From JAPWJZ01 sp966211335 (GTDB lineage: Bacteria > Pseudomonadota > Alphaproteobacteria > Micavibrionales > UBA2020), in NCBI GenBank assembly GCA_966211335.1, contig CBIHNF010000001.1, positions 1 through 64,000 on the forward strand: a DNA stretch of 64,000 bases. Direction: 5' to 3'. The position numbers and the translations under genes are program-made. Below, one piece after another: positions 43,466 through 51,568 of this stretch (the first letter of the stretch is position 1; every line of letters begins with the position of its first letter). The notes under the pieces are model-generated. The model did not search any database. It saw nothing but the letters and a program-made list of their open reading frames with translations, and had not been told where the DNA came from.

Positions 43466-44299
43466 CTACTGGCAAAGCGTTAAAAAGAAACACGCAAAGA
43501 ACAGGTATGCCGCGAGGAGGATTCGGTAAACCACGAAGGGCATCAGGCCGAAGCGTTTCAGCCAGCCGATCATGAAGTAAATGGCAGCAAGGCCGAAGAT
43601 AAAGCAGAGACCTGCGGCCTCGAGGCCTTCGTGCAGCATGCCGGGGTTATCGGATTTGTATAATTCGTAAAAACTGAGCAGCGCTGCCGCCGCCGTTGCC
43701 GGCATGCCGAGCAGGAAGGAAAACCGGGCCGAATCAACTCGGCGGAAATTCATGAAGCGCGCCGCCGTCATGGTGATGCCGGAACGGCTGACGCCCGGCA
43801 GCATGGCGGGCAAAGCCTGCGCAAAACCGATGATAAGCGCATCGCGAAGGCGCAGGTCCGGCAGGCTTTTCTCTTCTTTCCCCTTCACATCGGCAAAGCC
43901 CATGAGCACGCCGAAAATCAGCGTCGTTGCGGCGATCAGCTGGACGGAGCGGAGGGCGACTTTGGCGGCTTCGTTATGCTCGGTGAGATAATGCACGCCA
44001 AAGCCGAAGACGAGCGCGGGGATGGTGGCAAGGCCGATATAAATCCCAAGGCGGCGGGCGTCTTTGCGCACCGGATCATTCCAGCGGATGAAGGCCATGA
44101 GGATGTCGAACACGTCGCGGCGGTAATAGACCAGCGCGGCGCAAAGGGTGCCGAGGTGCATGGCGGCGTCAATGATCTGCCCCTGATCCTGCTCCCCGAA
44201 CAGCTTTGGCGCGAGCGCGAGATGGGCGGAGGAGCTGACCGGAAGGAACTCGGTCAGGCCCTGAATGATTGACAGAACAAGGATATAAAGGTGCGACAT
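43466..44299 (-). CDS. uppP: Undecaprenyl-diphosphatase
   Basis: 277 residues from the ATG at 44299; the open frame reaches 44335 with a TTG, but the family begins at the first membrane helix. Signatures are complete: IQGLTEFLPVSSSAHL with the Glu/Ser/His site, and ALPAMLPGVSRSGITMTAAR. Around eight membrane helices. Recycles undecaprenyl pyrophosphate for peptidoglycan and LPS synthesis; overproduction gives bacitracin resistance in other species. Monocistronic, divergent from the gene at 44441. Confidence 0.95.
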   Translation of the reverse strand: MSHLYILVLSIIQGLTEFLPVSSSAHLALAPKLFGEQDQGQIIDAAMHLGTLCAALVYYRRDVFDILMAFIRWNDPVRKDARRLGIYIGLATIPALVFGFGVHYLTEHNEAAKVALRSVQLIAATTLIFGVLMGFADVKGKEEKSLPDLRLRDALIIGFAQALPAMLPGVSRSGITMTAARFMNFRRVDSARFSFLLGMPATAAAALLSFYELYKSDNPGMLHEGLEAAGLCFIFGLAAIYFMIGWLKRFGLMPFVVYRILLAAYLFFACFFLTLCQ

Positions 44300-44364
44300 G
44301 CCCCATTTTTTGGGCCTTTTGAGGGGTAATATCAAGCAATATCAGTGTTTTACATAACAATCTA

Positions 44365-44393
44365 TTGCCGATTTGCCCGTACCAGCGTATAGT
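44365..44393 (+). promoter_or_regulatory. Candidate sigma-70-type promoter
   Basis: TTGCCG at 44365-44370 and TATAGT at 44388-44393 with 17 bases between; 48 bases upstream of the gene at 44441. Confidence 0.5.
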
Positions 44394-44440
44394 GGCGGCG
44401 GGTAAGAAGAACTAAACTATTCAGGGAGTTTCAATACCCG

Positions 44441-44800
44441 ATGTCGCTCTTCAAGAAAATCATGCACAGCCTTGGCTTCCGCTGCGCCGTTTCGGTCTCG
44501 CTGGGGCTTGCCACGGTTGCGATCATCGCCATGGGCCTTGTCGTTGTCTCGGGCGCAGATGCGCCGCAGGAGCAGCTGACCACCACGACTTCCCTCCGCT
44601 TCGCCGAAGATGAGCAGATGCTCAAAGACCTCTCGACCCAGATTATGAAGGACTCCGGCAACCACAGCCTGGCGGATATTGAGCCCGCAGCCGGTGACAG
44701 CTCCCCCGCCGATGAAAATCTGCTCGCCCTGCCGAAAAACGCCGACGCAGAAACCTACGGCCCGCAAAAGCCGGACAGTCTGAAAACCCTCGGCCAGTAA
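44441..44800 (+). CDS. Small single-pass membrane protein, unknown
   Basis: 119 residues. Basic start (MSLFKKIMHSLGFR), one membrane helix at ~14-37 (AVSVSLGLATVAIIAMGLVVV), then a polar acidic tail with repeated Asp/Glu/Pro. The helix could also be an uncleaved signal. No family recognised. It faces convergent on the HD-hydrolase gene six bases away. Confidence 0.5.
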   Translation: MSLFKKIMHSLGFRCAVSVSLGLATVAIIAMGLVVVSGADAPQEQLTTTTSLRFAEDEQMLKDLSTQIMKDSGNHSLADIEPAAGDSSPADENLLALPKNADAETYGPQKPDSLKTLGQ

Positions 44801-44806
44801 TTTAGC

Positions 44807-45493
44807 TTATCTTTTAAACCAGTCGAAAATCCGCTGCTTGATCGGCATGGCGGATGGCGCGAGGTTGCGCTTTGCCGGTGCCTCATAAACCTTGCGGAAG
44901 GCTTCCGTCTTGAAGATGAACGGCTGGTTTAAAAAGCCCGCCATTACTTTCTGCCGCGCGGGCGCATAAACCAGTGGCGGCACATGGGCATATTCTTTGC
45001 GGATATCATCGTCATATTTTTTGAAGGCGGCGGGCGGGGCGCCCAAGATCGCAAGGTCGCAATCCGTCATAATGCGTTCCGGCAGCGTGCGCGCTTCCTT
45101 GTGGTGCGCTGTGAGGTCAATCAATGCCGCGACATCTTTTGCCACATCATCCCCAAGGCCGAATTTTTTGGCATCTGCCAGAAACCAGTCGCGGCTTTTG
45201 GCTTCGTTGTCTTTTGCCTTCGCGTCATAGACCGCGTCGTGATACCAGAGCGAGAGTTCGATGACGTCGAACATCTTGGCGGCTTCCGCAGGCGTCATCA
45301 TGCCCAGCTCGCCGCTTTCCTGTAGCGCGGTTTTTGCCCAGTCGAGCTTTTCCAGCACATCCGCCAAATGCGCCGCTGAATGGTAGTGGCGGGAGGGTTC
45401 GCTATAGGCATTCAGCAGCCCCGCCGCTGAATCATCAAGGCCCGGCGCCGAAACGCCGAGCCTTGACCACAATGCTGTAAAACGCGACTGCAC
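44807..45493 (-). CDS. Predicted HD-domain metal-dependent phosphohydrolase
   Basis: 228 residues, GTG start. SEPSRHYHSAAHLADVL is the typical opening of this family; LSLWYHDAVYDAKAKDNEAKS carries the HD pair; IDLTAHHKE and IMTDCDLAILGAP hold the remaining metal ligands. The family is annotated as predicted HD-superfamily hydrolase with unknown substrate. Starts two bases after pyrB ends and is last in the CoA transferase-pyrB-HD operon, so co-expression with pyrB is likely. Confidence 0.8.
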   Translation of the reverse strand: MQSRFTALWSRLGVSAPGLDDSAAGLLNAYSEPSRHYHSAAHLADVLEKLDWAKTALQESGELGMMTPAEAAKMFDVIELSLWYHDAVYDAKAKDNEAKSRDWFLADAKKFGLGDDVAKDVAALIDLTAHHKEARTLPERIMTDCDLAILGAPPAAFKKYDDDIRKEYAHVPPLVYAPARQKVMAGFLNQPFIFKTEAFRKVYEAPAKRNLAPSAMPIKQRIFDWFKR

Positions 45494-45495
45494 GA

Positions 45496-46449
45496 TTACC
45501 GCGCCGAACGGGTGAGAAGGTCGAGGCAGGCCATGCGCACGGCAACGCCCATTTCAACCTGCAGCGTAATCAGGCTGCGGGTCGGGTCATCCGCAATCGC
45601 AGCTTCAATTTCGACGCCGCGGTTCATGGGGCCGGGGTGCAGCACGACCGCGCCTTCATTCGCCAGCGCAAGACGCTCGGCGGTGAGGCCGAATTTTTCA
45701 AAGTACTGCGCTTCGGTGAAGGAGAGTTCTTTCTGCAGGCGTTCTTTCTGGATGCGGAGGACCATGACGGCGTCTGCGCCTTCGAGACCTTTTTTCACAT
45801 CCTGCGTGCCGCCGGCGGACAGCGGCATCAGCTCGCCGGGACCAAGGCATTTCACATTCACGCCCATCTTCTTGAACAGCTGCTGGTTGGAATGCGCAAC
45901 GCGGCTGTGCAGGATATCGCCGCAGATGGTGACGGTGAGGCCTTCAAGGCGGCCGAAGTGACGGCGCAGCGTCAGCGCATCGAGCAGCGCTTGCGTCGGG
46001 TGTTCGCGCGTGCCGTCGCCGGCGTTCAGCACGGGGCAATCAATATACTGCGCCGCGACCTGTGCCGAGTTTTCTTCCGCATGACGGATGACGAAGAGGT
46101 CGGGGCGCATGGCGTTGACGGTCTTCAGCGTATCGATAAAGCTTTCGCCCTTCTTGATGCTGGAGCCTTCGGTCGTGAGATTGACGACATCGGCGCCGAG
46201 GCGTTTTGCCGCCATTTCAAACGACAGGCGCGTGCGGGTCGAATTTTCGAGGAACATATTGACCATGACGAGGCCCTTCAGCAGCGCGTTGGTCTGCGAC
46301 TTGCGGCGGTTCTGCACGACGTAGTATTCGGCAAGATCAAGGATTGCGTTGATATCGGCAACCGACAGGGATTCGATGGAGAGAAGGTTCTGCTGTTCAA
46401 TGGCGAGACGGGACACGTGGGTCTTCTTTTCTGGGGCGGCGGCGTTCAT
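45496..46449 (-). CDS. pyrB: Aspartate carbamoyltransferase catalytic subunit
   Basis: 317 residues. Carbamoyl-phosphate site STRTRLSFEMAAKRLGADV, aspartate-loop region KKGESFIDTLKTVNAMRPD, IRHAEENSAQVAA, GDGTREHPTQALLD, and the C-terminal HPGPMNRGVEI, all canonical for bacterial PyrB. Catalyses the committed step of pyrimidine synthesis. It overlaps the upstream CoA-transferase gene by four bases. No pyrC is beside it and no pyrI (regulatory subunit) is seen. Confidence 0.96.
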   Translation of the reverse strand: MNAAAPEKKTHVSRLAIEQQNLLSIESLSVADINAILDLAEYYVVQNRRKSQTNALLKGLVMVNMFLENSTRTRLSFEMAAKRLGADVVNLTTEGSSIKKGESFIDTLKTVNAMRPDLFVIRHAEENSAQVAAQYIDCPVLNAGDGTREHPTQALLDALTLRRHFGRLEGLTVTICGDILHSRVAHSNQQLFKKMGVNVKCLGPGELMPLSAGGTQDVKKGLEGADAVMVLRIQKERLQKELSFTEAQYFEKFGLTAERLALANEGAVVLHPGPMNRGVEIEAAIADDPTRSLITLQVEMGVAVRMACLDLLTRSAR

Positions 46450-47681
46450 GATACGATTCCTTTGCTGCGAAGGTTTGCGATGTCATTGGCGGAGAGATGC
46501 AGTTCGTCTTTGAGAATAGCGTCGGTATCCTCGCCGAGTGTCGGCGGGGCGTGGCGGTAGGAAACGGGGCTGGCGGAAAAACGAAGCGGATTGGCGATGA
46601 GCTTCACAGGCTCCGGTGACACCGCATGCGGCATTTCCGTCACCATGCCGCGGGCCTTCACCTGCGGGTCGCTGAATACATCATCGAGGAAGTTGACGGG
46701 GCCGCAGGGCACGCCGCGCTTTTCAAGGTTCTTCATCCAGTAATCGCGCGGCTTGGCGGCAATCATCTCGCGGATGGTGGGGATGAGGATGTCGCGGTTG
46801 CGGACGCGGTTTTTATTCTCGGTGAAGCGCGCATCCTGATACAGCTCCGGCCGCTCGGCGAAGATGCAGAATTCCTGAAACTGCTTGTCATTGCCGATGG
46901 CGAGGATGATATAGCCATCCGATGCTTCGAACACTTCATAGGGAACGATGGTCGGATGCGCATTGCCCATGCGCGGCGTGACTTTGCCGGAGGTGAGATA
47001 ATATTGTCCGGCGTTCGACAGCGTCGCCACTTGCGTATCCAGCAGCGCGATATCGATGAACTGGCCCTCGCCGGTTTTTTCGCGGTGGTAGAGCGCAGCG
47101 AGGATGCCGTTGAGGGCATATAAGCCTGTCAGCAAATCTGTGTAAGCAACGCCGATTTTATGCGGCAGGCCGTCGGCAGGGCCCGTGAGGCTCATGATGC
47201 CGCCCATGCCTTGAATGAGGAAGTCATAGCCGGCGAGGTCTTTGTAGGGGCCGTCATGGCCGAAGCCGGTGAGCGAGCAATAGATGAGGCGGGGGAATTC
47301 TTTTTTCAGCTGTTCGTAGCCGAGGCCGTATTTTTCAAGGCTGCCTGCCTTGTAGTTTTCAAAAAGGATGTCGCAGGTGGAGAGAAGCTGCTTGGCGATT
47401 TTAAGCCCGTCGGGCGTCGTGAAGTCGAGGGAGAGGGATTTTTTATTGCGGTTGGCGGAGAGGTAATAAGAGCTTTCGTTACTGTCGGCGCCTTCCGCAT
47501 CCTTGACGTAGGGCGGCCCCCATTTTCGCGTGTCGTCGCCCTGCCCCGGCTTTTCAATTTTGAAGATGTCTGCGCCGAAATCGCCTAAAATTTGGGTCGC
47601 GCTGGGACCCGCCAGAATACGGGTCATGTCAAAAACACGAACGCCCTTCAGCGGGCCTTTGTTTTCAACAACAGCGTTCAT
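46446..47681 (-). CDS. CaiB/BaiF (class III) CoA transferase
   Basis: 411 residues. Opening LKGVRVFDMTRILAGPSATQILGDFGADIFKIE in two pieces, followed by GDDTRKWGPPY; NRNKKSLSLDF; the catalytic Asp region AGYDFLIQGMGGIMSLTG; and RNRDILIPTIREMIAAKPRDYWMKNLEKRGVPCGPV in two pieces. These are the formyl-CoA/succinyl-CoA:acid transferase features. The substrate cannot be judged. First gene of the leftward operon with pyrB, an unusual partner. Confidence 0.9.
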   Translation of the reverse strand: MNAVVENKGPLKGVRVFDMTRILAGPSATQILGDFGADIFKIEKPGQGDDTRKWGPPYVKDAEGADSNESSYYLSANRNKKSLSLDFTTPDGLKIAKQLLSTCDILFENYKAGSLEKYGLGYEQLKKEFPRLIYCSLTGFGHDGPYKDLAGYDFLIQGMGGIMSLTGPADGLPHKIGVAYTDLLTGLYALNGILAALYHREKTGEGQFIDIALLDTQVATLSNAGQYYLTSGKVTPRMGNAHPTIVPYEVFEASDGYIILAIGNDKQFQEFCIFAERPELYQDARFTENKNRVRNRDILIPTIREMIAAKPRDYWMKNLEKRGVPCGPVNFLDDVFSDPQVKARGMVTEMPHAVSPEPVKLIANPLRFSASPVSYRHAPPTLGEDTDAILKDELHLSANDIANLRSKGIVS

Positions 47682-47896
47682 GAATCGGTTTTTCCTTGGC
47701 GCATGAGGGCTACTATATCGGGTTCGGATAGGCCTATTAAACCCCCTGACAGAAATATATGCGGCGGTGCGTCATAATATCGCAGATTATGTAAATAACT
47801 CATCAGATTCCTCCGCCCTGTGGCAGGTTTTTTATGTATTATCAACCGCCGCTTATCGAATGCGGTAACAATCAATCTCTCGAGGTCCTGAAATAA

Positions 47897-48913
47897 ATGA
47901 CATACAAAGTCGCCGTCGTCGGCGCGACGGGCAACGTCGGCCGTGAAATGCTTAATGTTCTGAAAGAGCGCAACTTCCCCGTGTCGGAAGTTTATGCGCT
48001 CGCCTCCTCCCGCTCGGCGGGCAAGGAAATCTCCTTCGGTGAAGACGACACCATCAAGGTGCAGGACTTGGGCAAGTTCAACTTCAAGGGCGTCGATATC
48101 GTTCTGTCTTCCGCAGGCTCCGCGATCTCGAAAGAATTCGCGCCGGGCGCCGCGAAGGCCGGCGCCGTCGTCATCGACAACACCTCCCAGTTCCGCATGG
48201 ACAAAGACGTTCCGCTCGTGGTGCCCGAAGTGAACCCCGAAGCGATCAAGCTGTATAAAAAGAAAGGCATCATCGCCAACCCCAACTGCTCGACCATCCA
48301 GATGGTCGTGGCGTTGAAGCCGCTGCATGACCTTGCGACCATCAAGCGCATTGTGGTTGCGACCTACCAGTCCGTCTCCGGCGCCGGAAAGGAAGCCATG
48401 GACGAGCTGTTCAACCAGACAAAAGGCCTGTATTCCAGCGAACATCCGCCGCGCGAAGTGTTTGCGAAGCAGATTTCCTTCAACGTCATCCCGCAGATCG
48501 ACGTCTTCATGGATGACGGCTACACCAAGGAAGAATGGAAGATGCGCGTCGAGACGAAGAAAATCATGGGCGGTGATATCGAGGTCAATGCGACCTGCGT
48601 GCGCGTGCCGGTCTTCGTCGGCCATTCGGAAGCCGTCAACGTCGAATTTAAAAAGCCGATTACCGCAGCGCAGGCACGCAAAGCCCTTGCCAAGTTTGAA
48701 GGCATCACGCTGATCGACAAGCAGGACCCCGAAACCGGTTTCATCACCCCTGCCGAGATTGCCGGCGAAGACAACGTCTTCGTCTCCCGCGTGAGGAAAG
48801 ACGATACCGTGAAGCATGGCCTCTCGCTCTGGGTCGTGGCGGACAACCTGCGCAAAGGCGCGGCCACCAACGCCGTGCAGATCGCGGAAGTGCTGACCGA
48901 AAAATACATGTGA
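47897..48913 (+). CDS. asd: Aspartate-semialdehyde dehydrogenase
   Basis: 338 residues; GAGGTC before the ATG. Rossmann start VAVVGATGNVGREMLNVL, the catalytic cysteine in IANPNCSTIQMV, the substrate Glu/Gln region TYQSVSGAGKEAMDEL, and the second catalytic part CVRVPVFVGHSEAVNVEF with the His. Makes aspartate semialdehyde for lysine/DAP, methionine and threonine, hence peptidoglycan. Monocistronic, ended by the hairpin at 48967. Confidence 0.97.
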   Translation: MTYKVAVVGATGNVGREMLNVLKERNFPVSEVYALASSRSAGKEISFGEDDTIKVQDLGKFNFKGVDIVLSSAGSAISKEFAPGAAKAGAVVIDNTSQFRMDKDVPLVVPEVNPEAIKLYKKKGIIANPNCSTIQMVVALKPLHDLATIKRIVVATYQSVSGAGKEAMDELFNQTKGLYSSEHPPREVFAKQISFNVIPQIDVFMDDGYTKEEWKMRVETKKIMGGDIEVNATCVRVPVFVGHSEAVNVEFKKPITAAQARKALAKFEGITLIDKQDPETGFITPAEIAGEDNVFVSRVRKDDTVKHGLSLWVVADNLRKGAATNAVQIAEVLTEKYM

Positions 48914-48966
48914 AAATAAGCGGTGCAGCGGGAACGACCTTTCCGCTGCCGCCGTTGGACTAACCG

Positions 48967-49022
48967 GGAGACACAAGAGTTTACTGTCCTATGGACGTGT
49001 TAAACCTTTGTGTCTCCTTTTT
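48967..49022 (+). terminator. Hairpin terminator element, copy 2 (behind asd)
   Basis: GGAGACACAAGAGTTTA, inner hairpin GTCC-tat-GGAC, TTAAACCTTTGTGTCTCC, then TTTTTCTTT. It lies 53 bases after the asd stop. The outer arms match copy 1 at 41178-41225, while the inner stem differs but still pairs. Confidence 0.85.
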
Positions 49023-49155
49023 CTTTGCAAAATCAGCCCCAAAACAAAATTTTACAACCCGCGCAGGACTTGGCAGGATAGAGGCGTATTAACTCTATCA
49101 TCCCCCTCAACCGCCAAGGGCATGTTTGGCATTTTGCGTCATAAAGGTTAAAAAT

Positions 49156-49617
49156 ATGAAACATATCATCATGATAGCTGCCGTTTCCGCCTTCTGCCTG
49201 CTGGCCCTGCCGGCAATGGCGCAGGATGCAACTGCCACGGGCGATGCGGGCGGCGGCGGCCAGGGCCGCTTCCAGAACATGTCGCCGGAGCAAAAATCTG
49301 CCCTCGCCGAAGAGCAGCGCAAAAAGTTTGAATCCATGTCGCCGGAGCAAAAAGCCGCCATGCAGGCGAAAATGAAGGAAAAGATGGCGAATATGACGCC
49401 CGAGCAAAAGGCCGCCTTCCGCGAGCGCATGAAGGAGCGTTTCAAGAACATGACGCCCGAACAACGCGCCGCGATTAAAGCCAAAATCGAAGCCCGCCGT
49501 GCGGCGGGCGGCGGCGGCAGTGCAGGCGGCGGCGGTTTCCGTCATCGCCGTGGCGGTGGCGGCGCAGGCGGTGATGCCGGCGGCACCACAACCACCACGA
49601 CGGATGACGCGCAGTAA
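49156..49617 (+). CDS. Exported protein with four 19-residue M-(S/T)-PEQ repeats and Gly-rich tail
   Basis: 153 residues from the ATG at 49156 (AAAGG eight bases upstream). Signal peptide ends at AMA|QD. Four tandem 19-residue units, each beginning (N/S)M(S/T)PEQ(K/R) and continuing as a charged helix (for example AAFRERMKERFK), cover ~residues 42-118. The last ~35 residues are Gly-rich with a HRRGGGGAGG stretch and a TTTTTT run. The LTPEQ-like opening recalls Spy/CpxP periplasmic chaperones, but the arrangement as a regular repeat is different. Function unknown. Confidence 0.65.
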   Translation: MKHIIMIAAVSAFCLLALPAMAQDATATGDAGGGGQGRFQNMSPEQKSALAEEQRKKFESMSPEQKAAMQAKMKEKMANMTPEQKAAFRERMKERFKNMTPEQRAAIKAKIEARRAAGGGGSAGGGGFRHRRGGGGAGGDAGGTTTTTTDDAQ

Positions 49618-49634
49618 TTCACTGCATAGCTATT

Positions 49635-49670
49635 AAAAAGGGCCGCTCTGTAAAGGGCGGCCCTTTTTTT
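49635..49670 (+). terminator. Rho-independent terminator
   Basis: AAAAAGGGCCGC / GGCGGCCCTTTTT stem with a ~9-base loop and a T7 run; 18 bases after the preceding stop, isolating plsY. Confidence 0.92.
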
Positions 49671-49742
49671 GCTCCTGCTTGCCGATTTGGCGGAAATCGG
49701 CCATAGTCGCCTTGAAATGTTTCGAGGAAAAGGCAGCCCGCG

Positions 49743-50396
49743 ATGTCCCTGATTTTTACCCAGCTTGATCACCCGATGTCGCTTGTATTGCTGGCGCTGA
49801 TTGGCGGTTACCTGTCGGGCAGCGTGCCTTATGGCCTTATCCTCAGCCGCCTCGCGGGCCTTGGCGATATCCGCAAAGTCGGCTCCGGCAATATTGGCGC
49901 AACGAACGTGCTGCGTGTCGGCGGCAAAAAACTGGCGGCCATTACCCTCGTCCTTGATGCCTTGAAGGGCATGATCCCCGTCATCATCGCAAAACAGGTG
50001 CATCTTGATTACGCGATGCTGGCGGCGCTTGGCGCCTTCTTCGGCCACCTGTTCCCGGTCTGGCTGAAATTCAAGGGCGGCAAGGGCGTTGCGACGGCGC
50101 TGGGCATCTGCTTTGGCTTCTCCCCTATCCTCGGCGCGGCGCTTTGCGCGGTGTGGATGATTGTGGCCGCGATCTCGCAATACTCCTCCGCCTCGGCTCT
50201 CACCGCCTTCGGCCTCTCGCCGCTGATTACCATGGTGATTACCAAGAACATGCAGATGACGATCGTCGTCTTCATTATCGCCATCGTCATCTGGATCCGC
50301 CATCACGAGAATATCCGCAGATTGGCGAAGGGCACCGAAAGCCGTATCAATTTCGCCAAGAAGACTGCGGCGACGGAAGCCCCCAAAGCTCCATGA
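49743..50396 (+). CDS. plsY: Acyl-phosphate glycerol-3-phosphate acyltransferase
   Basis: 217 residues. The three PlsY motifs are present: GSVPYGLILSRL, GSGNIGATNVLRVGG, and FKGGKGVATALG. About five membrane helices. Transfers an acyl chain from acyl-phosphate to glycerol-3-phosphate, the first step of phospholipid synthesis. Its stop overlaps the dprA start (ATGA), so the two are translationally coupled. Confidence 0.95.
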   Translation: MSLIFTQLDHPMSLVLLALIGGYLSGSVPYGLILSRLAGLGDIRKVGSGNIGATNVLRVGGKKLAAITLVLDALKGMIPVIIAKQVHLDYAMLAALGAFFGHLFPVWLKFKGGKGVATALGICFGFSPILGAALCAVWMIVAAISQYSSASALTAFGLSPLITMVITKNMQMTIVVFIIAIVIWIRHHENIRRLAKGTESRINFAKKTAATEAPKAP

Positions 50397-51511
50397 TCGA
50401 GACGCTGCCGCCGAAAGAGAAGCTTGCCTGGCTGCGCCTGATCCGCACCGAAAACGTCGGCCCCGTCACCTTCAGCCGCTTGCTGGAGCGTTTTGGCAGC
50501 GCCGAAAAAGCGCTCCAGAACCTGCCGGACCTCGCGAAACGCGGCGGCAAGATGGATGGCATCAAGCCCTACGCCGCCGATGCTGCGGAAAAAGAAATCG
50601 ACAACCTTTATAAAATCGGCGGCAAGCTGGTGTGCAAGGCGGAAGCCGATTACCCGCCGCTGCTGGCGCAGATTGAAGACGCACCGCCTGTCATTTCCGT
50701 CCTTGGCAACCCGAAGCTGCTGTCTAAAAAATCGCTCGGCGTTGTCGGGGCGCGTAACGCATCCCTCACCGGCCGCAAGATTGCCGAAGATTTTTCGCGC
50801 AAGACGGGCGCTGCCGGCTATGTAATTACCTCCGGCCTTGCGCGCGGCATCGATGCCTCGGCGCATATCGCCTCGCTGCCATCCGGCACAGTTGCTGTTG
50901 TCGCCGGTGGCATTAACGTGATTTACCCGCCGGAGAACGACAAGCTCTATGCGCAGATTGCCGAAAGCGGCGCGATTGTGGCGGAGAGCCCGTTTAATAC
51001 CGAACCCATCGCGCGCCACTTCCCGCGCCGCAACCGCATTATCTCCGGCCTGTCACTGGGGTTGCTGGTGGTTGAAGCCGCCGCAAAGTCCGGCTCCCTT
51101 ATAACGGCGCGCATGGCACTGGAGCAGAACCGCGAGGTCTTCGCCGTGCCGGGCTCCCCGCTCGACCCGCGCGCGGAGGGCACCAACGGCCTCCTCCGCG
51201 ACGGCGCGCATATGGCGACCACGGCGGAGGACATCATCGAAGTACTCCATTCGCTTCGTACCCGCACCCTCGCCGAGCCCAAAAGCGGTGCCTTTGGCGG
51301 CGGCCCCGATTCTCCCGCTTTGGCTGATTCCGAACCGAGCGAAGACCTGCGCAATCGCGTTATGGAATGTTTAAGCCCGACGCCCGTGCAGATGGATGAG
51401 CTCATTCGTGCCGTAAATGCGCCGGTTGGCGCGGTGCTGATGATTATTCTGGAAATGGAGCTTGCAGGACGTATTGAACGACAGCCGGGAAATAAGGTAA
51501 ACCTGATCTAG
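50393..51511 (+). CDS. dprA: DNA processing protein A
   Basis: 372 residues from the ATG at 50393; the frame is open further left but only as a shadow of plsY. An N-terminal helix-hairpin-helix/SAM-like part (ENVGPVTFSRLLERFGSAEKAL) precedes the Rossmann-like DprA fold: VGARNASLTGRKIAEDFSR, SGLARGIDASAHIA, GTVAVVAGGINVIYPPEN, HFPRRNRIISGLS, and a C-terminal winged-helix part. Loads RecA onto incoming single strands during natural transformation. No com pilus genes are in the window. Confidence 0.95.
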   Translation: MIETLPPKEKLAWLRLIRTENVGPVTFSRLLERFGSAEKALQNLPDLAKRGGKMDGIKPYAADAAEKEIDNLYKIGGKLVCKAEADYPPLLAQIEDAPPVISVLGNPKLLSKKSLGVVGARNASLTGRKIAEDFSRKTGAAGYVITSGLARGIDASAHIASLPSGTVAVVAGGINVIYPPENDKLYAQIAESGAIVAESPFNTEPIARHFPRRNRIISGLSLGLLVVEAAAKSGSLITARMALEQNREVFAVPGSPLDPRAEGTNGLLRDGAHMATTAEDIIEVLHSLRTRTLAEPKSGAFGGGPDSPALADSEPSEDLRNRVMECLSPTPVQMDELIRAVNAPVGAVLMIILEMELAGRIERQPGNKVNLI

Positions 51512-51568
51512 ATAAGCAAGCTGGCACATATATTATATATAAGGTGTCGAAGATCAGGATTTTAAAAA

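Noticed and set aside
33770..44347. Shared 15-base word CAAGCAATATCAGTG at 33770-33784 and 44333-44347, in front of two leftward units
   Set aside because: A few exact 15-base matches are expected by chance among all pairs of positions on both strands of 64 kb, and neither copy has further shared context.
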